64,000 nucleotides of DNA, from assembly GCA_963555705.1 (NCBI GenBank), contig OY743184.1, positions 19,519,859-19,583,858 on the forward strand. Reading direction: 5' to 3'. The notes under the pieces were generated by a model, which had not been told where the DNA came from, ran no database searches, and saw only the letters and a program-made list of their open reading frames with translations. The position numbers and the translations under genes were made by a program. The stretch comes from Ligustrum vulgare (taxonomy: Eukaryota > Streptophyta > Magnoliopsida > Lamiales > Oleaceae). This document shows, in pieces, positions 24,431 to 38,400 of the stretch; within the stretch, counting starts at the first letter, position 1; each line of letters begins with the position of its first letter.

Positions 24431-26776
24431 GGAAAAAATTTCAGTACTCCTGGAGTACCGTAGCTCACTCAAGTCTGTCCTTCTAGCTAGTTTAAATCTT
24501 CTCAAAGGGAAAGCACTCAATCAGCCAAAGGGAGGGAGCAGCTTGCAGGAACTAGGTTGAAACGAACTAGTTTGGTTTGCTTCTGTAATTCTTTATACTG
24601 TATTTGTTGGTCTTTAAAACTTGTCTATGACTTTTATTTCCTGTAGGCAATTCTTTGACCTCTGGTGGATATATGGAATCATCGTTTTGGCTGTTGTGGA
24701 AATTAAACCTTAAACACTATGTTTGTTACATAGTACTTGGAATCAAGAATTCATGTTTTTTTTTTTTTTATTATTATTATTATTATTTCTTTCTTATTAA
24801 CCAATGATGTTATGATATGTAAGAATCAAATCTCAACTAATGAATAAAAAGCCTCAAGCATGGAAAGCGTGATAGTTAAAAGATTATGAAACCATTTTAC
24901 TTGTCAAAAAATCTTTTGCATCAATGTCAATTTAGAATTTATGATCAATTTTCGGTAAAAAAGAAAATCTACCTTTAAGTTTTTATTCCTAATGCATTTT
25001 TAGTTGTGACAATTATCCGATTTCTAGCACCCAAGTAAATTTTTATCCATAAATTTCGAATGATCCACAAGTACTATTCATTTATCGACATTAGAAGCTT
25101 GGTCAAATTAATTTTTTGTTATGATCAAGATAAATTGGGGTTCAGTAATTATGTTCACGAGATCTTCATATGAAAATTGGTGAATTGTAGGTTCCACATG
25201 AAGGACCAATGTGCGGTGTCATGTGGTCTGATCCTGATGATCGATGTGGATTCCCACTAGCTTGCCATGGAGGGCTTCAATTTGTGTCTGGGTTGGGATT
25301 TTATATCAATTGAATGCACCTGTCTCTTCTTTCTCAGCTCATGAGTTTCCTACAAGACTAAATATATTATTCTAGCAAAATCTCTTGATAAGAGATATTT
25401 TAATGGGTTCTTCACAAAAATACCCTACTTTTAGGGATCAAACTGAAATTTACTTTAATTTTTTAAAATTTGAAAATTACTTATAATAAAATTGTAAAAA
25501 CTGAAAAATACTTATGATACTTTTCAACTGGGTTAGTATCACAGTATGATACTTATGATACTTTTTAAATTTTTTTAGTATCACAATATGATACTTATGA
25601 TGCTTTTTCAATTTTTTGTAGTATCATAGTATGATACTTATGATATTTTTCAATTTTTTCTAATATCAGAATTTGATATTTTACAATTTTTTATGATACT
25701 TATCTCAAATATAAAATCAATCAGTTTTCATACTTTTTTTTTTAAGTATCACAACTTGATACTTTACGAAACTAAACACTTTTCATACACTATTTATTAT
25801 TTTTTTAAGTATCATAGTATGATACGTTACAAATTTTTATGATACTTTGTTTTGAGACAAAAAATCAAACACTTTCCCTACATAATATCTACACTATCAT
25901 TGCCAACCAGAATATTTCATCCCACTCGTCAAAATCGATTAGCAACAGACCTGGCTTTAGCACACTAGAAAATTGTATCTCACTCATCTTTTGTGTTTGT
26001 AAATGCAAAATTGTTTGTCTTCTTCAATGGATGCGGTGATTCAGACTGTTGCCTGTCACCTTCTTTGTTTCTTCAATCACTTCGCCAGAAAATCATACGT
26101 CAAACTACGCGCTTCAAAGAGCCGATCACAAATTTGTGATATATTTCATCACCACAGTTTCCCTTCGCTTTGTTTTTCTAGATCCAAAATCTCACAAAAT
26201 CTGGTCCAACAGAACACATCACCCAAATAATTAATAATCCAAACACAGTTCCCCTTTGCCTTCGTCGTCATTCAAAACATCACCAACTGTAGTTGTATCT
26301 GGATCTTCTTCAACTCTGCTGCCGCAGCCGCCACTGATTCCTGTGGCCGGTGGTGATCCGGTAGCGGTGAGGAGTTTATGAAATGGTAGGCTCTGCTTAA
26401 GAAGAGTATATTGTGTTTGGGGAAGAAAAGTATAAATTGTCCGTATTTTTCATAAAAAAAAAAAATAATAATAATAATAATAAAATAAAATAAAATAAAT
26501 AAATCTGAGTAGTAAGTATCAGTTTGGTTATCTTAAAGAAGTAATTTGTGCAATTAACCCTATTTTAATTCAAAACATTATATTTATGGGCCTCAAAATA
26601 ATTTATCGCCTGAGCCTCTATATTCCCAAGGCCGGCCCTATCCAGGTCAATTGGTCTATGACACTTACACATAAGAGGTCACAATATTTGGTTAGTTGTG
26701 ATTTCCTATGCATAGGTGTCCTGTGTTGATTAATCCGAAGTACTAGTACTCCAAGAGTACTGGAAGTTTTTCCCTC
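24431..26776. mobile_element. possible TIR element of ~2.35 kb with nested repeats
   Basis: Inverted ends about 30 bp long face each other: AGGGAAAAAATTTCAGTACT with CCTGGAGTAC on the left, and, reverse complemented, AGGGAAAAACTTCCAGTACT with CTTGGAGTAC on the right. The flanks are TCTATTA on both sides. Inside are a repeat shared with 45.9 kb (25410-26560), GTATCA...TGATAC tandem units, and a GC-richer possible gene fragment (26260-26400). No transposase was found. The superfamily (MULE or hAT) is not resolved. Confidence 0.5.
25500..25850. repeat. tandem repeat of GTATCANNNTATGATAC units
   Basis: About five units of roughly 55-65 bp contain GTATCACAATATGATACTTA or close variants, each followed by TGATACTTTTT and a T-rich spacer. 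GTATCA and TGATAC are inverted, so each unit can fold. A related but shorter stretch lies at 46030-46100. Confidence 0.75.
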
Positions 26777-26981
26777 TATTACGATTTAAAATTAATGATA
26801 GATTATAAAATTTCCTCTTTGAGAATACGTCTAGAAATTAAACTTGATATTCTTGAATCATTTAAACTTGTACAATAAAGAGATCAATTTGAACACCTAT
26901 ATTAAGAAGTGAGTGCCTTTTTTACAGTCAATTAAATATGACATTAGGTAAAAATCTTAATTACATTACATTACATATAAC

Positions 26982-27041
26982 AACAATAACAACAACAAGA
27001 ACAACAATAATAATAATAATAATAATGATAATAATAATGAA
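26982..27041. repeat. AAC/AAT microsatellite
   Basis: Interrupted (AAC)n and (AAT)n repeats. The flanks 26790-26980 and 27042-27870 contain no gene I can support; a C8G10 run lies at 27614-27631. Confidence 0.8.
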
Positions 27042-28099
27042 AAGAACGCTTGGTGTTACAATTGTACGTTTAATGGGTTTATCTTTGTGGGTAATTGGGT
27101 ATGTTTACGAACCATCGAACGAAATTTTATAAGGGTCCAAAGTGGGTAAGGGTTACTTTGTAGGAACCAAGTTCTTGTGATTAGTAATTTAGTTAATTGC
27201 ACATGGTGGTAATTGATAACTCGGTTGTGTAGGTAGAAAAAAGATTGCTTGTGATGAAATTGACAATGAGACTATGATGTTTGCGAAGTTTGAAAACTTT
27301 AATAGATCAGATGAAAAATTATTCCGTTTAAAAATGATCGATATTTCATCTCTCTCGTTTTGAAATTGTTTTTTTCAAGAATAGCACGACCCCAAACCTT
27401 ATGATATCTAGTAAATAATAACTAGATTCTATGTTGACATTAGTAGGTTAAGAGGCTAAAATCAAGAAATTTCTAATAGAAGATTCACTGAAAACATTAT
27501 TCACTCATCGGACCATAGTGCTGACCAAAAAACTCGTTCTAAGCAAAAATGAAATCACCCCGCTGGATTACGGGGAGGATCTCAACTGCCCCGTCCCAGA
27601 TTACCTTTTCAGGCCCCCCCCGGGGGGGGGGTTACATTAGCCCACTACCCATTTGACTTAAAAAAAAAAAAAAATGAAAACAAAAAACGCCCTGCCCCGA
27701 AATTGACGAAATTATCGGTCTTCACTACTTACCACTTATCCTAGCTGCAGAGCACTGGTCCTCAAGTTAAGAAGTTCACGAAAATAAGCTACAGATTATA
27801 ATCCAAACTGTCAAAATAATTATATTACGACATGAACCGAACTGGGGATACAGAATGCATTAGAGCATATACACAATGAGTCTAAAATATATATATAAAT
27901 GAAAAGACACTGCAACACAATATTACAGCGGATACAGGTAGCATGAACTTCACACTTTCGGAGGGAAAAAAAATAAATAAAAAAAGCCGCTCAAATTTCA
28001 AGGTTGAGCTGAAGTTGAGGTACTTATTGAAACCTTCCTTGAGAGAGGCTCTAGACAGCGTTCTCCAGGAGACTCGATGCATCCTCGAGCAAAAGGAGA

Positions 28100-31000
28100 T
28101 CATTCTCTCTGAGTTGGGTTCTTCTTGAACAAGGCATAGGTATCACTATAAATCGCCACCGCATTTGAGAAGACGGCAAGGACAATCATGAATACGCACA
28201 AGATCTTGTCTCTCTTTGTTGCTATGCCATATCGATCCCTACAACATGAAGAGAAATTTACTCGATGAGATTTTCGCAACTTATTGTTGTCAGTAAGATC
28301 CAGTCCTACATAAACTATAAAACTAATCCCAAAATTCATGGCACACTTAAATATTTCCGATAAAAATTAATATATGGATTATCGAGTTCTCAATTTATCA
28401 ATAGCATGGTTGACAAGATCAAATATAGAAATATTAAAGAGAACTAAGAAGGAGAAGCTAAAGTCATGTCCACCTTAATGTCTAGTCCTATCCAATTACA
28501 TGTAGACTAGAAAACGTGCTCCACGGTAATGTTGGTGTGATATTCATCAAAGGCCTATCTAATGGTGCAAAATTATATATGCATCAAAGGCATGCACATA
28601 GGAATTAAACGATTAAAAACCAAAAGTTTGAATCAACCTTTTATTTGTATAGATATAGAATTTGTGATAAAAAAATATACTTTTTGATTAACACTGGATA
28701 CAATGTTTATCACCACAGCAATCCAATTATCCAGCCTCTTAGAGAATTTATACAGCAAGTTTGGATCTAAAACCCCTTAATCACCAACGCTTGGAACAGA
28801 TTACTTGGAAGTTAGATATTAAAGATTTCATCTTTTATCTCTTGTGCTAGCAAGAGAATAAAAGCCACACAAGAATACTACGATCTCTATCATATTATGT
28901 TCTCTCCTTATTTTTCCTTCTTACGTGTCAATCACAATTAACACCTATGTTTTATAGTTGGTAGAAATAATGATTTTGGAAAACCTAATTATTTCAACCA
29001 CAATTAAGAAATAAATAGCCAACATTAGTGGAGCACTTAAACAAAATCTGTAAGTACAAGGTTGATCCGGACTTCTAGTTTTCAATCGTTTTACTCCGCT
29101 GTGCAATTTTGACTCGAAATCGACACAGATATAGGGTCTTCAAGTTTTACCAACCAATACTTTCATAGTATGCCATCTGCAAGTTTACCTAATTGTCATG
29201 TTATGTCTTCAAACCTAATGGCATCTTCGGAACATAGCAACAAGATTTTAGCTTCTTTCAGCATCATGTGTACAGTCCATTTTATAAAAAGTTAAATGTA
29301 TTTCTACAAGCTGTGGACACAAGATATTTAAACTCGCAAAAGAAGGATGCATCATTATTATCTTACACTGGTAACATCAGTAGAGAAGTCATAGTTACCT
29401 GAGAGTAATTGCAGCGGGAAAGATGAAACCAATGCAGACTGCAGCCGTTGCTCCAGTAAACTGGAAAGCATCCCATATGCTGGGTATGAAATTTGCACCC
29501 AGAAAGACTACTCCAATGAGCCCAATGCTAAGCGATGCAAACCTCAAGTTGTTTGAATTCAAAGGCCTTGCAGATGGAAAGAGAAGGCCATCCAAGTTTA
29601 TCCGCAGTGGATAGAAAACGATAGGAAAGACAAGCATCAAGTGTGCAGCATAACTAACACGAACAATGTCATTAAGCAGGGAGCTATATGGAATTCCAAG
29701 ATCTGTGTCGAAGTTGGCAAGTACATCATCAAGTGTAGAATCCCCAAATAAGAGGAATCCAAAGATACTCGTCAATACATACACACTTGAGCAGAGAGAA
29801 AGGGCTGTTCGCACAACTCCCTTTATCTGTGTATTGTCTTCAAGTTCATTGTCTATCGAGTGAACTGCAAAACTTTCACATCATTAGAATAGACAATGGT
29901 ATATAAATTGATAATTTTTATTAGATACGAAGCCAAATAGCAGGAACTTATTAGGGCTTTCATCTATGCTTTCATGCATAGTTCTAAATAGCAGTAAAAC
30001 TTGTTTGTTATTATGGAAGCACGTGTGGATGCCTGCCTAAACTGTTGCTTCTTGGGCAGTTTATGTTCAGTTTTACATGAAGAAAACCAAAATTTCTTAT
30101 GTTTCCTGACGACAAACAATTTTCTCTGTCAAACCCCTTTCTTTTCTGATCACATAAAAGAAAAACCTTTTGACAATCATTGGAGTGTGTTTCTTTGTTA
30201 CGTCTTTATAATTTAAAAGCAGAAGCCAGGAAACAGAGTATAAGTGGGAAAGATTTGTTATCAAATTGCCCTGGAGGTAATAGGTTCAGACTATAGTGTG
30301 CTCACCTCCCCCGTGGCTTGAATAATTGTCTATGTTAATTTGATATGCAGATCCTTAACCATGTATTTTTTCCAGTATCCTAAGATCTCCCAAATGAAAC
30401 ATTAACTAGCGTCTAGCAGACAAGAAGTCTTAAAATCAGTTGTTAAACTACGTACCGTTATAGTGACAGATGTATGCAGTGACAAGAACCGGAACTACGG
30501 TAAAGAGGTTAAAGAATGATGTAAGATCTGTAACATCAGGAAACAATCTAGGCATCATAACAGTTCCACTTATCAACTTGAAGACAGTAATTCCAACGGT
30601 AACAACAAGGAATACAATAGCCAATGCAACTGATAAAGCAGATGTGTATCCCAGTGAATCTGCAAACACAAATGAAAAGCACCAATTGTTACTGCAAGAA
30701 CTCAATATTCAATTTCCAGTAGTATCAAGTGGTAATTGGGAGCAGAAGAAAAAAATAATTACTTCTAAAATTCTTATACAGTAGGTACACGATTAAAATT
30801 TGCTTAGAATTTCATTTAAAAAAATAAAAATAAAAATAAAAAAATAGAAGCTATCTTCATACGAATTGTCTTCAGAAGAAGAAAAAAGCTATCATTCTTT
30901 GTGGCATGGAGAAGTCAGACTATAATGCTGAATCTATATACTGAAATAAGAGAGTAAAAATCTTTGACAAACCCTTCAAATCTTTTTCTTCAAACAATTT

Positions 31001-31909
31001 TGGGAATGGTGATTCATGGGCTTATTTAAATCTATACACCAAGAATTCTACAGCCCTCTGGGATAAATCAGGAGATGAATAGTACACACAGACAACTTCA
31101 ACCAACCAATTCACAGATTCTGCTTATTTAAATGGCAGTGGTACTTAACATTCATTAATTGTAGAAGTCCAAGTCTTAACTTCCATATATTTTCCGAATT
31201 AAAGATGAGGGAGGAACTCACCGATTCGCTTTAAGCTAGCTAATGGTGCAAATACAGCCAAGGTAGTGAAGAGAAGAACAAAAAATCTTCCATTCCACCA
31301 GTGCTGTCCAAACCAGGCTTCAAGAACACCAGCATGATGAATTCCACTTGAAGTAGTTCCAGAAAGCACATCACCTTCAGTACACATAATTTAGAGCAGC
31401 AATCAATAAAAGATCAATATGGAATTAACAGAGAAAACGAATAAGATAACTCAGTTCAATTGAAGATATATACCTATAATAATCATGTATACAACAAGCA
31501 CACCAATGTTGTTGACAATTACACAGAGTTGTATCAACATCCTGCCATACTTTCCGAAAGAATCACCCATAAGACCTGCATAAGAAACTGATTTTGCAGT
31601 CCTACTAAACCTAAGCAGCAACTCAATGGAAGCCTCCGTCAAGAACGCCATAAAGATTATCATAGCAATCCCAACGACAAGTCCTAAAACCTTCATGGTT
31701 GCTGGCAATGCCATGATTCCAGCTCCAACAATCGTGGTTGATAAATTAAACACTGCCCCGCTAAACGAGGCTCCGTCGAACTCGTCAAACCCACCATCTC
31801 CCTCATGCTTCTTGGTGGGCAATAAAGGAGATTTTTCATCAACAACAACTGCTTTTTTGCTCTTCCTCGACTTCTTTTCTTTCGATGGTTTAAGGGTTCC
31901 GGTCGTCAT
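28100..31909 (-). CDS. AVT6: AVT6-type amino acid transporter, five exons
   Basis: Exons on the minus strand: 31909-31474, 31374-31222, 30659-30456, 29864-29399, 28238-28100. All junctions use GT and AG and keep frame (phases 1,1,1,2), giving 1398 nt and 465 residues. The start at 31909 is the first ATG of MTTGTLKPSKEKKSRKSKK; this basic cytosolic tail and the EKSPLLP motif precede the first membrane helix (FNLSTTIVGAGIMALPATMK, near residue 55). About eleven hydrophobic helices follow, through GVVRTALSLCSSVYVLTSIF to the last helix (VFMIVLAVFSNAVAIYSDTY), ending KKNPTQRE. The AAAP-family sequence and the IVGAGIMALP motif match plant AVT6 (vacuolar/endomembrane proton-coupled export of acidic and neutral amino acids, from work on yeast and Arabidopsis AVTs). 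The subtype letter is not decided. No breaks seen. Confidence 0.93.
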
Positions 31910-32120
31910 CTTCGGATGATTTGATAAACACTACTAATAAAGATTGGAGCTTTGGAGTAAATTTACAGCGGATCAAAGTCTTAGGGGCCTTTAAGCAAAC
32001 AGATCTGAAGAGAAAGCTCAAAGATTCACTTCTAGAACTTGGATTTATTACAATTGTCGACGTTCCACAAAACAAACAGAAAAGCAAAGCAGATCCTCAG
32101 AATTCTTAAAACCCAGTTCA
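31910..32120 (-). promoter_or_regulatory. AVT6 5-prime leader and likely promoter side
   Basis: Minus-strand sequence upstream of the ATG has no competing start in the last 40 bases. A TATA-like ATATATATA lies near 32297-32311. The transcription start cannot be placed. Open frames here in other frames are not supported. Confidence 0.35.
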
Positions 32121-32479
32121 GAAAAGCCCTCAATCTTTATGGGATCTTATCTGAACCCAAATAAATCAAGGTGGAATTAGGGAGAATTCCACAAGAAATT
32201 CAAGAACCAGAAATAAAATTATATAGAAAACGTGCTTATGTTCAAAAGCCAACAGTCAAATTATCAAATTGATAATTAATCAAGCCTCACAACTATGTTC
32301 ATATATATATAGGAAAATGGAAAATTCTAAACAGGCAGAGAGCAAATGCTTTACGCAACTTTTTCCATGAATACTTAATTAGACCATTCTTCCGATCAAA
32401 AAAAAAAAAAAAAACTTAATTAGACCATTCTTTAATTTAATCATTATAGAGTAATTTATAAATTAATTTATAAGTCATA

Positions 32480-32752
32480 CTTCCCCCTTCCAATAAAGTG
32501 TCCCTATTATATAGAATGTTTTTCTTTTTCGTTTATCCTAATTATATAGAATTATTTTTTTATTGAGAAGTATTTATTTATTTTTTATTACCAATATATC
32601 CTTATTTATAACTTTCAATATAATAGTTTTGATATTAAATAAGAGTAAGTTGAAAATTTTCATTACAAAAAATACTTTTTCAATGACATTAAATATGTTT
32701 TCTTAATCGATATAAAAAGTCAAACGAGTCTATATAATTGAAATAGAGGGAG
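32480..32752. mobile_element. Stowaway-like MITE
   Basis: The 273 bp element has TA on both sides (32478-32479 and 32753-32754). Ends read CTTCCCCCTTCCAATAAAG and, reverse complemented, CTCCCTCTATTTCAATTATA, the CTCCCTC-type terminus of Stowaway (Tc1/mariner) MITEs. It is AT-rich and non-coding. It lies about 0.6 kb upstream of the AVT6 start. Confidence 0.7.
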
Positions 32753-33650
32753 TACAATTTTTTAAATAACTTTATAATTTCGGCCTTGTTTGGGGGAGGA
32801 AATTATGAAATTGGAATTATTTGTTTAATTTATTTGAATTTTCTAGATAAGATGTATGATTAAAAATTGAAGAGAGAAAATGTGTGTGATTAAAAGTGAT
32901 ATGAAAAATTGTGCTCATTAAATTTTGTATTTTATTTCATTTATTTTACTTAGCCGTTTTTTTAAAAAAAAAAAATTTAACTATATATTTTATCTAAAAA
33001 ATATAAATTAATTAATTTATAAATGATACGGTGGTCTTGAATTGAACACAGCCTAATAATTGTACGTACAGTTTTATTGACCGAGACAAGTCCATGAAAA
33101 AGAAAAAACACGGCTTTAGTATCTGCAAAAAAAATTCTGAATATTGAGGTTGTATTTGCTTTACCATAGTCCATAAAGATACGACATTTAAAGTCCTTGT
33201 GAATGAATGTTTTGAGATGGAAACTGCTAACTGTTTGTGTGTGTGTGTGTGAGTGTTTTTTTTAAATGATTAGCATGTGAATGAATCCCATTCTGTACAC
33301 AACAGTATTTACTGGGTTAGAAGAATAAGATTACGAGGGAAAGGTCATGAGGATAAGAATATAAGGTAAATAGTAAGAAACATCCCTATCCTTTGAGGTG
33401 ATTGCGGAATTCATTCTTATTCTATCAAATTTTGCATTTTCACCCTCAACATCATGTTTCATTGCAAAATCCATCCTTTTGATCAATGTTTGCTAAATTT
33501 CACAGTTAATTGCCTACGTGTAACTCATTACCAAATTTTAGTAATGGTATTTTTGTCCTCCCACTTCCAACATTTTTCCCACCTATCTCAATTATAAACG
33601 CTTGGCCAAAAATGTCCTTAACAATAAACATCCCTAATATTTTGAATCTT

Positions 33651-33652
<2 letters not shown>

Positions 33653-33696
<44 letters not shown>

Positions 33697-33725
33697 TAGT
33701 AGATGCACACGTGCGTTGCACGTGA
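33653..33725. repeat. AT microsatellite joined to a GCACGTG-type motif
   Basis: An (AT)n run to 33694 joins directly to CTAGTAGATGCACACGTGCG then TTGCACGTGACG. A related motif (TACTAGTATTTCTCACATGC then GATACACGT) lies at 61810-61843. From memory, ACTAGT plus GCACGTGCGTTGCACGTG resembles termini of some plant Helitrons, but no hairpin-CTRR end was identified. 33000-33640 holds no gene. Confidence 0.5.
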
Positions 33726-34220
33726 CGTTTCATATTTGTGTTGATTCTAGTGATATTGAAAATTAAAAAGCTATTATTTGAACATATAAAATGGGGCACA
33801 AAAATTGATTATATAGAAAAAATAAGACATTAAAATTGATAGAAGTTGATGGAAAAATGTAATTCAAAGTATTGTATAAACTTGTATATGATTTTCAAAA
33901 TATATTATATATAAACTTGTATAAAATTAATCAACTTTCTAGCAAGATTTCTTTTGAAAAGCAAATATCTCATATTGAATTAAAGTTTCTCTTCATAGAA
34001 AGATTGTGGAATGCAATAGTAAAATCTACTGTAAATAAAGTTGGGAATTGATGAAGACCATCAGACATCGATTCTAAAGATTCGGGAACAGTACAAGAGA
34101 GAGAGATTAAGCCATCTGGTTGGAATAGGACTTGGGAGACCTTTCTTGATGGAGCAGCTCTGCAGGTGTACGATAAAGACTATTACTAATGAGAAATCAA
34201 TGGTCAAGCATTAGTTATGA

Positions 34221-34484
34221 ATGAAATCAGGCTTATGAATAGGAAACTTAAAAGTACTTAGAAAATGCTATTGAAACAAGCCTTCCGAATAATATAATCC
34301 TCATTTTATCTTTCCAAGTGTTAACTTATAAATTACAACATATGTAAAAAAGATGAAATCAGACTTATGAATAGGAAACTTAAAAGTACTTAGAAAAAGC
34401 TATTGAAACAAGTCTTCAGAATAATATAATCCTCATTTTATCTTTTCAAGTGTTTACTTATAAATTACAACATATGTAAAAAAG
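34221..34484. repeat. 132 bp tandem duplication
   Basis: Two head-to-tail units of 132 bp, both starting ATGAAATCAG, differ by only a few substitutions. A third unit begins at 34485 and breaks after ATGAAATA. No frame runs through both. Confidence 0.9.
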
Positions 34485-35449
34485 ATGAAATACTCTTCTA
34501 TATCCCGTTTCATAGATGTTCTAGATCAAAATATTTTCGTGAATGGAGAAAAGATTGTCATTTTCTTCTTTCGTGTACAAAAATATGCATTATACATACC
34601 TTTCCAGAATGTCATGATGAAGAAGAAGATGACAACGGTCAACTAATATTGGCTATCGATGATGTTCATTCAATTGTATGCTTGAGCTTTAAGGACTCGA
34701 TACTTCTAGATATTGTTTGTGTACTGCAGTATTGAAGATATGGACATCACAGTGAAGAATGAAACAAGTTTGTTGATACAATCAACTATTTAATTTTAAA
34801 TACTACCCTATATCACCAAAGCAAAACCTATTGCCTTACCAATTGTCAACACCCTATAATATAAAATGTGAAAAAATCCCCCAAACAATTCTTTCAGCTA
34901 GTATCCACAAATCAAATTTTGGCAAAAAAAATCGAATCCTTAATTTTCGTCACTAAATTCACTGTTCAACTTTATTGAATTCACTGTTCAACTATATAGA
35001 AGCAATTAATTCCAATAGCAATAATAAATTTCTAACAAGAAAATAAAAATTAATAAGAAATGAAAACAATAGACGTCATGATGCAGCCCTCCTGAGGCAT
35101 GGGTGAAACAGTAAACACTCAGAAGATCGATGAAACTCTAATATTAAACTTTATGGTCTTCAGCTATCTTCAAGTTAATCTTAAGATTGACTTAGGGTTT
35201 ATCAATACCCTCTTGATAGCAAAATCTCCAAAAGCCTAATGCAAAAGAGAGAAGGAAATTTTATAAATACAAAAAGAAGAGAAGGAAACTCGACAAACTA
35301 AGCCTCAGAACTTTAAGGGAGATGAATATATACTATTTATCTGAGGCCTAATTTTGAATCAATCACCTATTGTATACATTTTTTATTATTTCTGGAGGAA
35401 AATTTTTATTTCAAACGAAATATAGCAGATAGAGGGTATTAAGATCTCA

Positions 35450-38400
35450 CCTGTGAAATAAAGGATCGGCATAATCACTATCAGGTTCAACCCTGATCGG
35501 TATTTCCAGCTTCTCGAAAGCTTCCTGAACTTAAGTAGAGTTTTATCTATTGCCATATAAATCAATCTGAAGGCCAATTAACTCCTTTTGATGTTCATGC
35601 AGAAGTTTAAATAAATCATTCAATTGTTGCTCTTTCTTTTTCATGCCAATGTGAAGAAATCTTGGATTGACCAGATGGACATTACATACAACATATCTTA
35701 AAAGTCTCGAGTGGCAGCCAATAATCTTATCACCTGCCAGTGTTAGGCAATTCATAAGCATCAGCTAGTATTTGAATAATTACCAACAACCAGAAAGATG
35801 AGACATGAACAAACTTCTTGAAATTCAGTAATCAATGAAAAGCATATCCCATCATTGTAAACGGCCCTATCTTAGCCTTATAGTAACATGAAGCCAGCGA
35901 GAGGAGATGCCATCACAATGCAATGATCTAAGTTGCACTAATAATGATTACATATTCAACAAATCTTAAGGAAAACGATCAAAAGTTATATTTTCTCAAG
36001 TATCAGAAAATATTAACATATAAATTACCAGGAATCATGACAGTCCTCTTGTAATTAATCAAGGTGATTCTGACTTATGATTAGAAAACATTTGTGCTCT
36101 AAATTATATTAGGGTCAAGTTTATTCCTGGGGCTTAAAGACCATCCTACCCTTGTCTTTATATATACACTAAAACACCACCTAAACTTTTTCAAGAGCAT
36201 CTTGGTTGTGCTTAGAAGTTCCTTAGTCCCTATTTGAGATCCACTATTTGAAATAATGTGGTTGGTAATAGTAAGTTTATGGAAAATGTGTAGTTAAAGA
36301 GTATTTTGAGTTTATGTGTAGATTATTTTATTAGTAGAATGTGTGATTGAAAATGAGGTTTTAAATAATGGTATCAAACATGGGCTTATTTAACAAACGA
36401 ACTTAAAAAAGTGTTTTTGTGGAAAGTAACTTTTAAGCATGACCAAACATCACACTCATTAACATGTCAATAAACATAACAACACCCTCACTTAACATTG
36501 AAAAAATTTAAATATAAAACCCTTCCATTTCCAAAAAATCAAATGCCAGTCTACTAAAAATTAGATTGATGTAGGAAAATTAAGTAAATATCTGTAAATT
36601 GGAAACCCAATCCGAATCAGTAAACTTTGTATTCCAAATGCAAGTGATATTCCAAATGCCGAGATCTTTTTAATTGATCCCAGAGTAGGACTATTAACAC
36701 ATCCTCCTCAAAAAGAAGACTCAAGTAATGACACTTTTTTGCTATCTACTATTTCACCTAATCACAAAACCAACTGTGTTGACAGACTGTCATCATCATC
36801 CTACCTATAACGGGGCTTTGTTCAGTGTAAAGAAATAATCTTGAATATATCACGTTATTTAGATTTTCAGAAAGAGATACAAGAACGTAAGAAATGTGAA
36901 GAAAAACTCATTGGCATATAATTGAACCAAAAACGGTAATTAAAGATTTAAATAGGGTGATAAGCATTATAACAATGTCATTTTAAGACCATCTATGAAT
37001 ATTTTGGCAATGGAAAAATTGAAGAAATACCTTTACAGCTGACTTACTGCCGAGTTCCATTAAATCTTCAAATTTCATGACCTATAATGCATAAAAGAAC
37101 ACAATTTAATATTTTTAATATCAACAACAATGATGGTATATTATGTTTTGGCATAACCATTAAACCTGTTATTATTTAATAAAAAACTGAGATATAATAT
37201 ATCTAAATATGAAAATAAAAGTTCATTGGTATATTAGAAGCCTTTTGGTATATTAGAAGGAAGGCTGTGGTTAATATATAGTTATAACAGGACAAATTAT
37301 GATTGCAGAGGTGTGACTAAGAAAATATCAAATTAGGATATGCTCTTATGGGAATGAAATGACTTGCAAGTAGAGATGCAGTTAGACGAACTCTTTGGAG
37401 CACATGAATAACCACAGATGAAACAGGCCAGAGTACTTGCATACAACTAATGCAGAATTGGAAAGAGAAGGACAAAACCAAACCAAACCAAACCAAAACA
37501 GAAATATCAAGTCATGATAGCAATCCTTAATTAAGAGATGAGTTTTCAGAAAACCATTACACAAATGGACCCTCTTTCAAAATCAGTATTGATTATCCCT
37601 ACTCGTGTGAGACCATATTCATTGTCGCAGCATAACAGAAGTGCTAGTCTTATTAAATAAACAAAGATAGGATGGAAGTAATATTTTGAAACTAAAATTT
37701 TTTTGGAAAGAATATTTTGAAACTGAAACACAACAAATTTTGCTAGTCTTAGGATTTTAACTTAATGAAAATGTGAGGTTGAAAATGAAGTTTGATCATT
37801 TACAAATCATTAAATTGATTCAAACAAGGGCTAAGAATTCTAAGTAAACAAAGTAAACTGGAGTGGATTCTACTAAGGCAAAAACAAAAGTAGTGCCTAA
37901 AAATGCCACTAAATACACGTGCAGGCATTTCTATAGTTTCACCAATCACCTTAGAATAATCAAGAAAGAATGTCATTAAAAAAAGTTGCACTGGAAGTGT
38001 TAATAATTATTTAAAAGAACATGGACATTTAAACAACTTCCCACAAGCGAAAAATCAAGAATTTCAAAAACCTTAACAAATCAAGAGCTTAATTAGGGAA
38101 GCGACACTCGACGAACCGAAATTCCCAAACAGATAGAGAAAAAACAGTTGAAATAAACCCCAAGATCAAGCCTTACTATCATGCACACATTAGAGAGATA
38201 AACACCCAAGAGATAAAATTTATTAACATGCAAAATCAAAACCATATTAAACTTTAAGAACCCCAACAACTTGAAATCAAGAAAACACTTAAAAAATGTA
38301 GCATTTAATCAAACATAACACTCAATGATAAATTATTATGCATTAGAAGTCACAGCCTATAAAGGAGAGCGAACCCCTAAACTGCCAAAAGCAAAGATGA

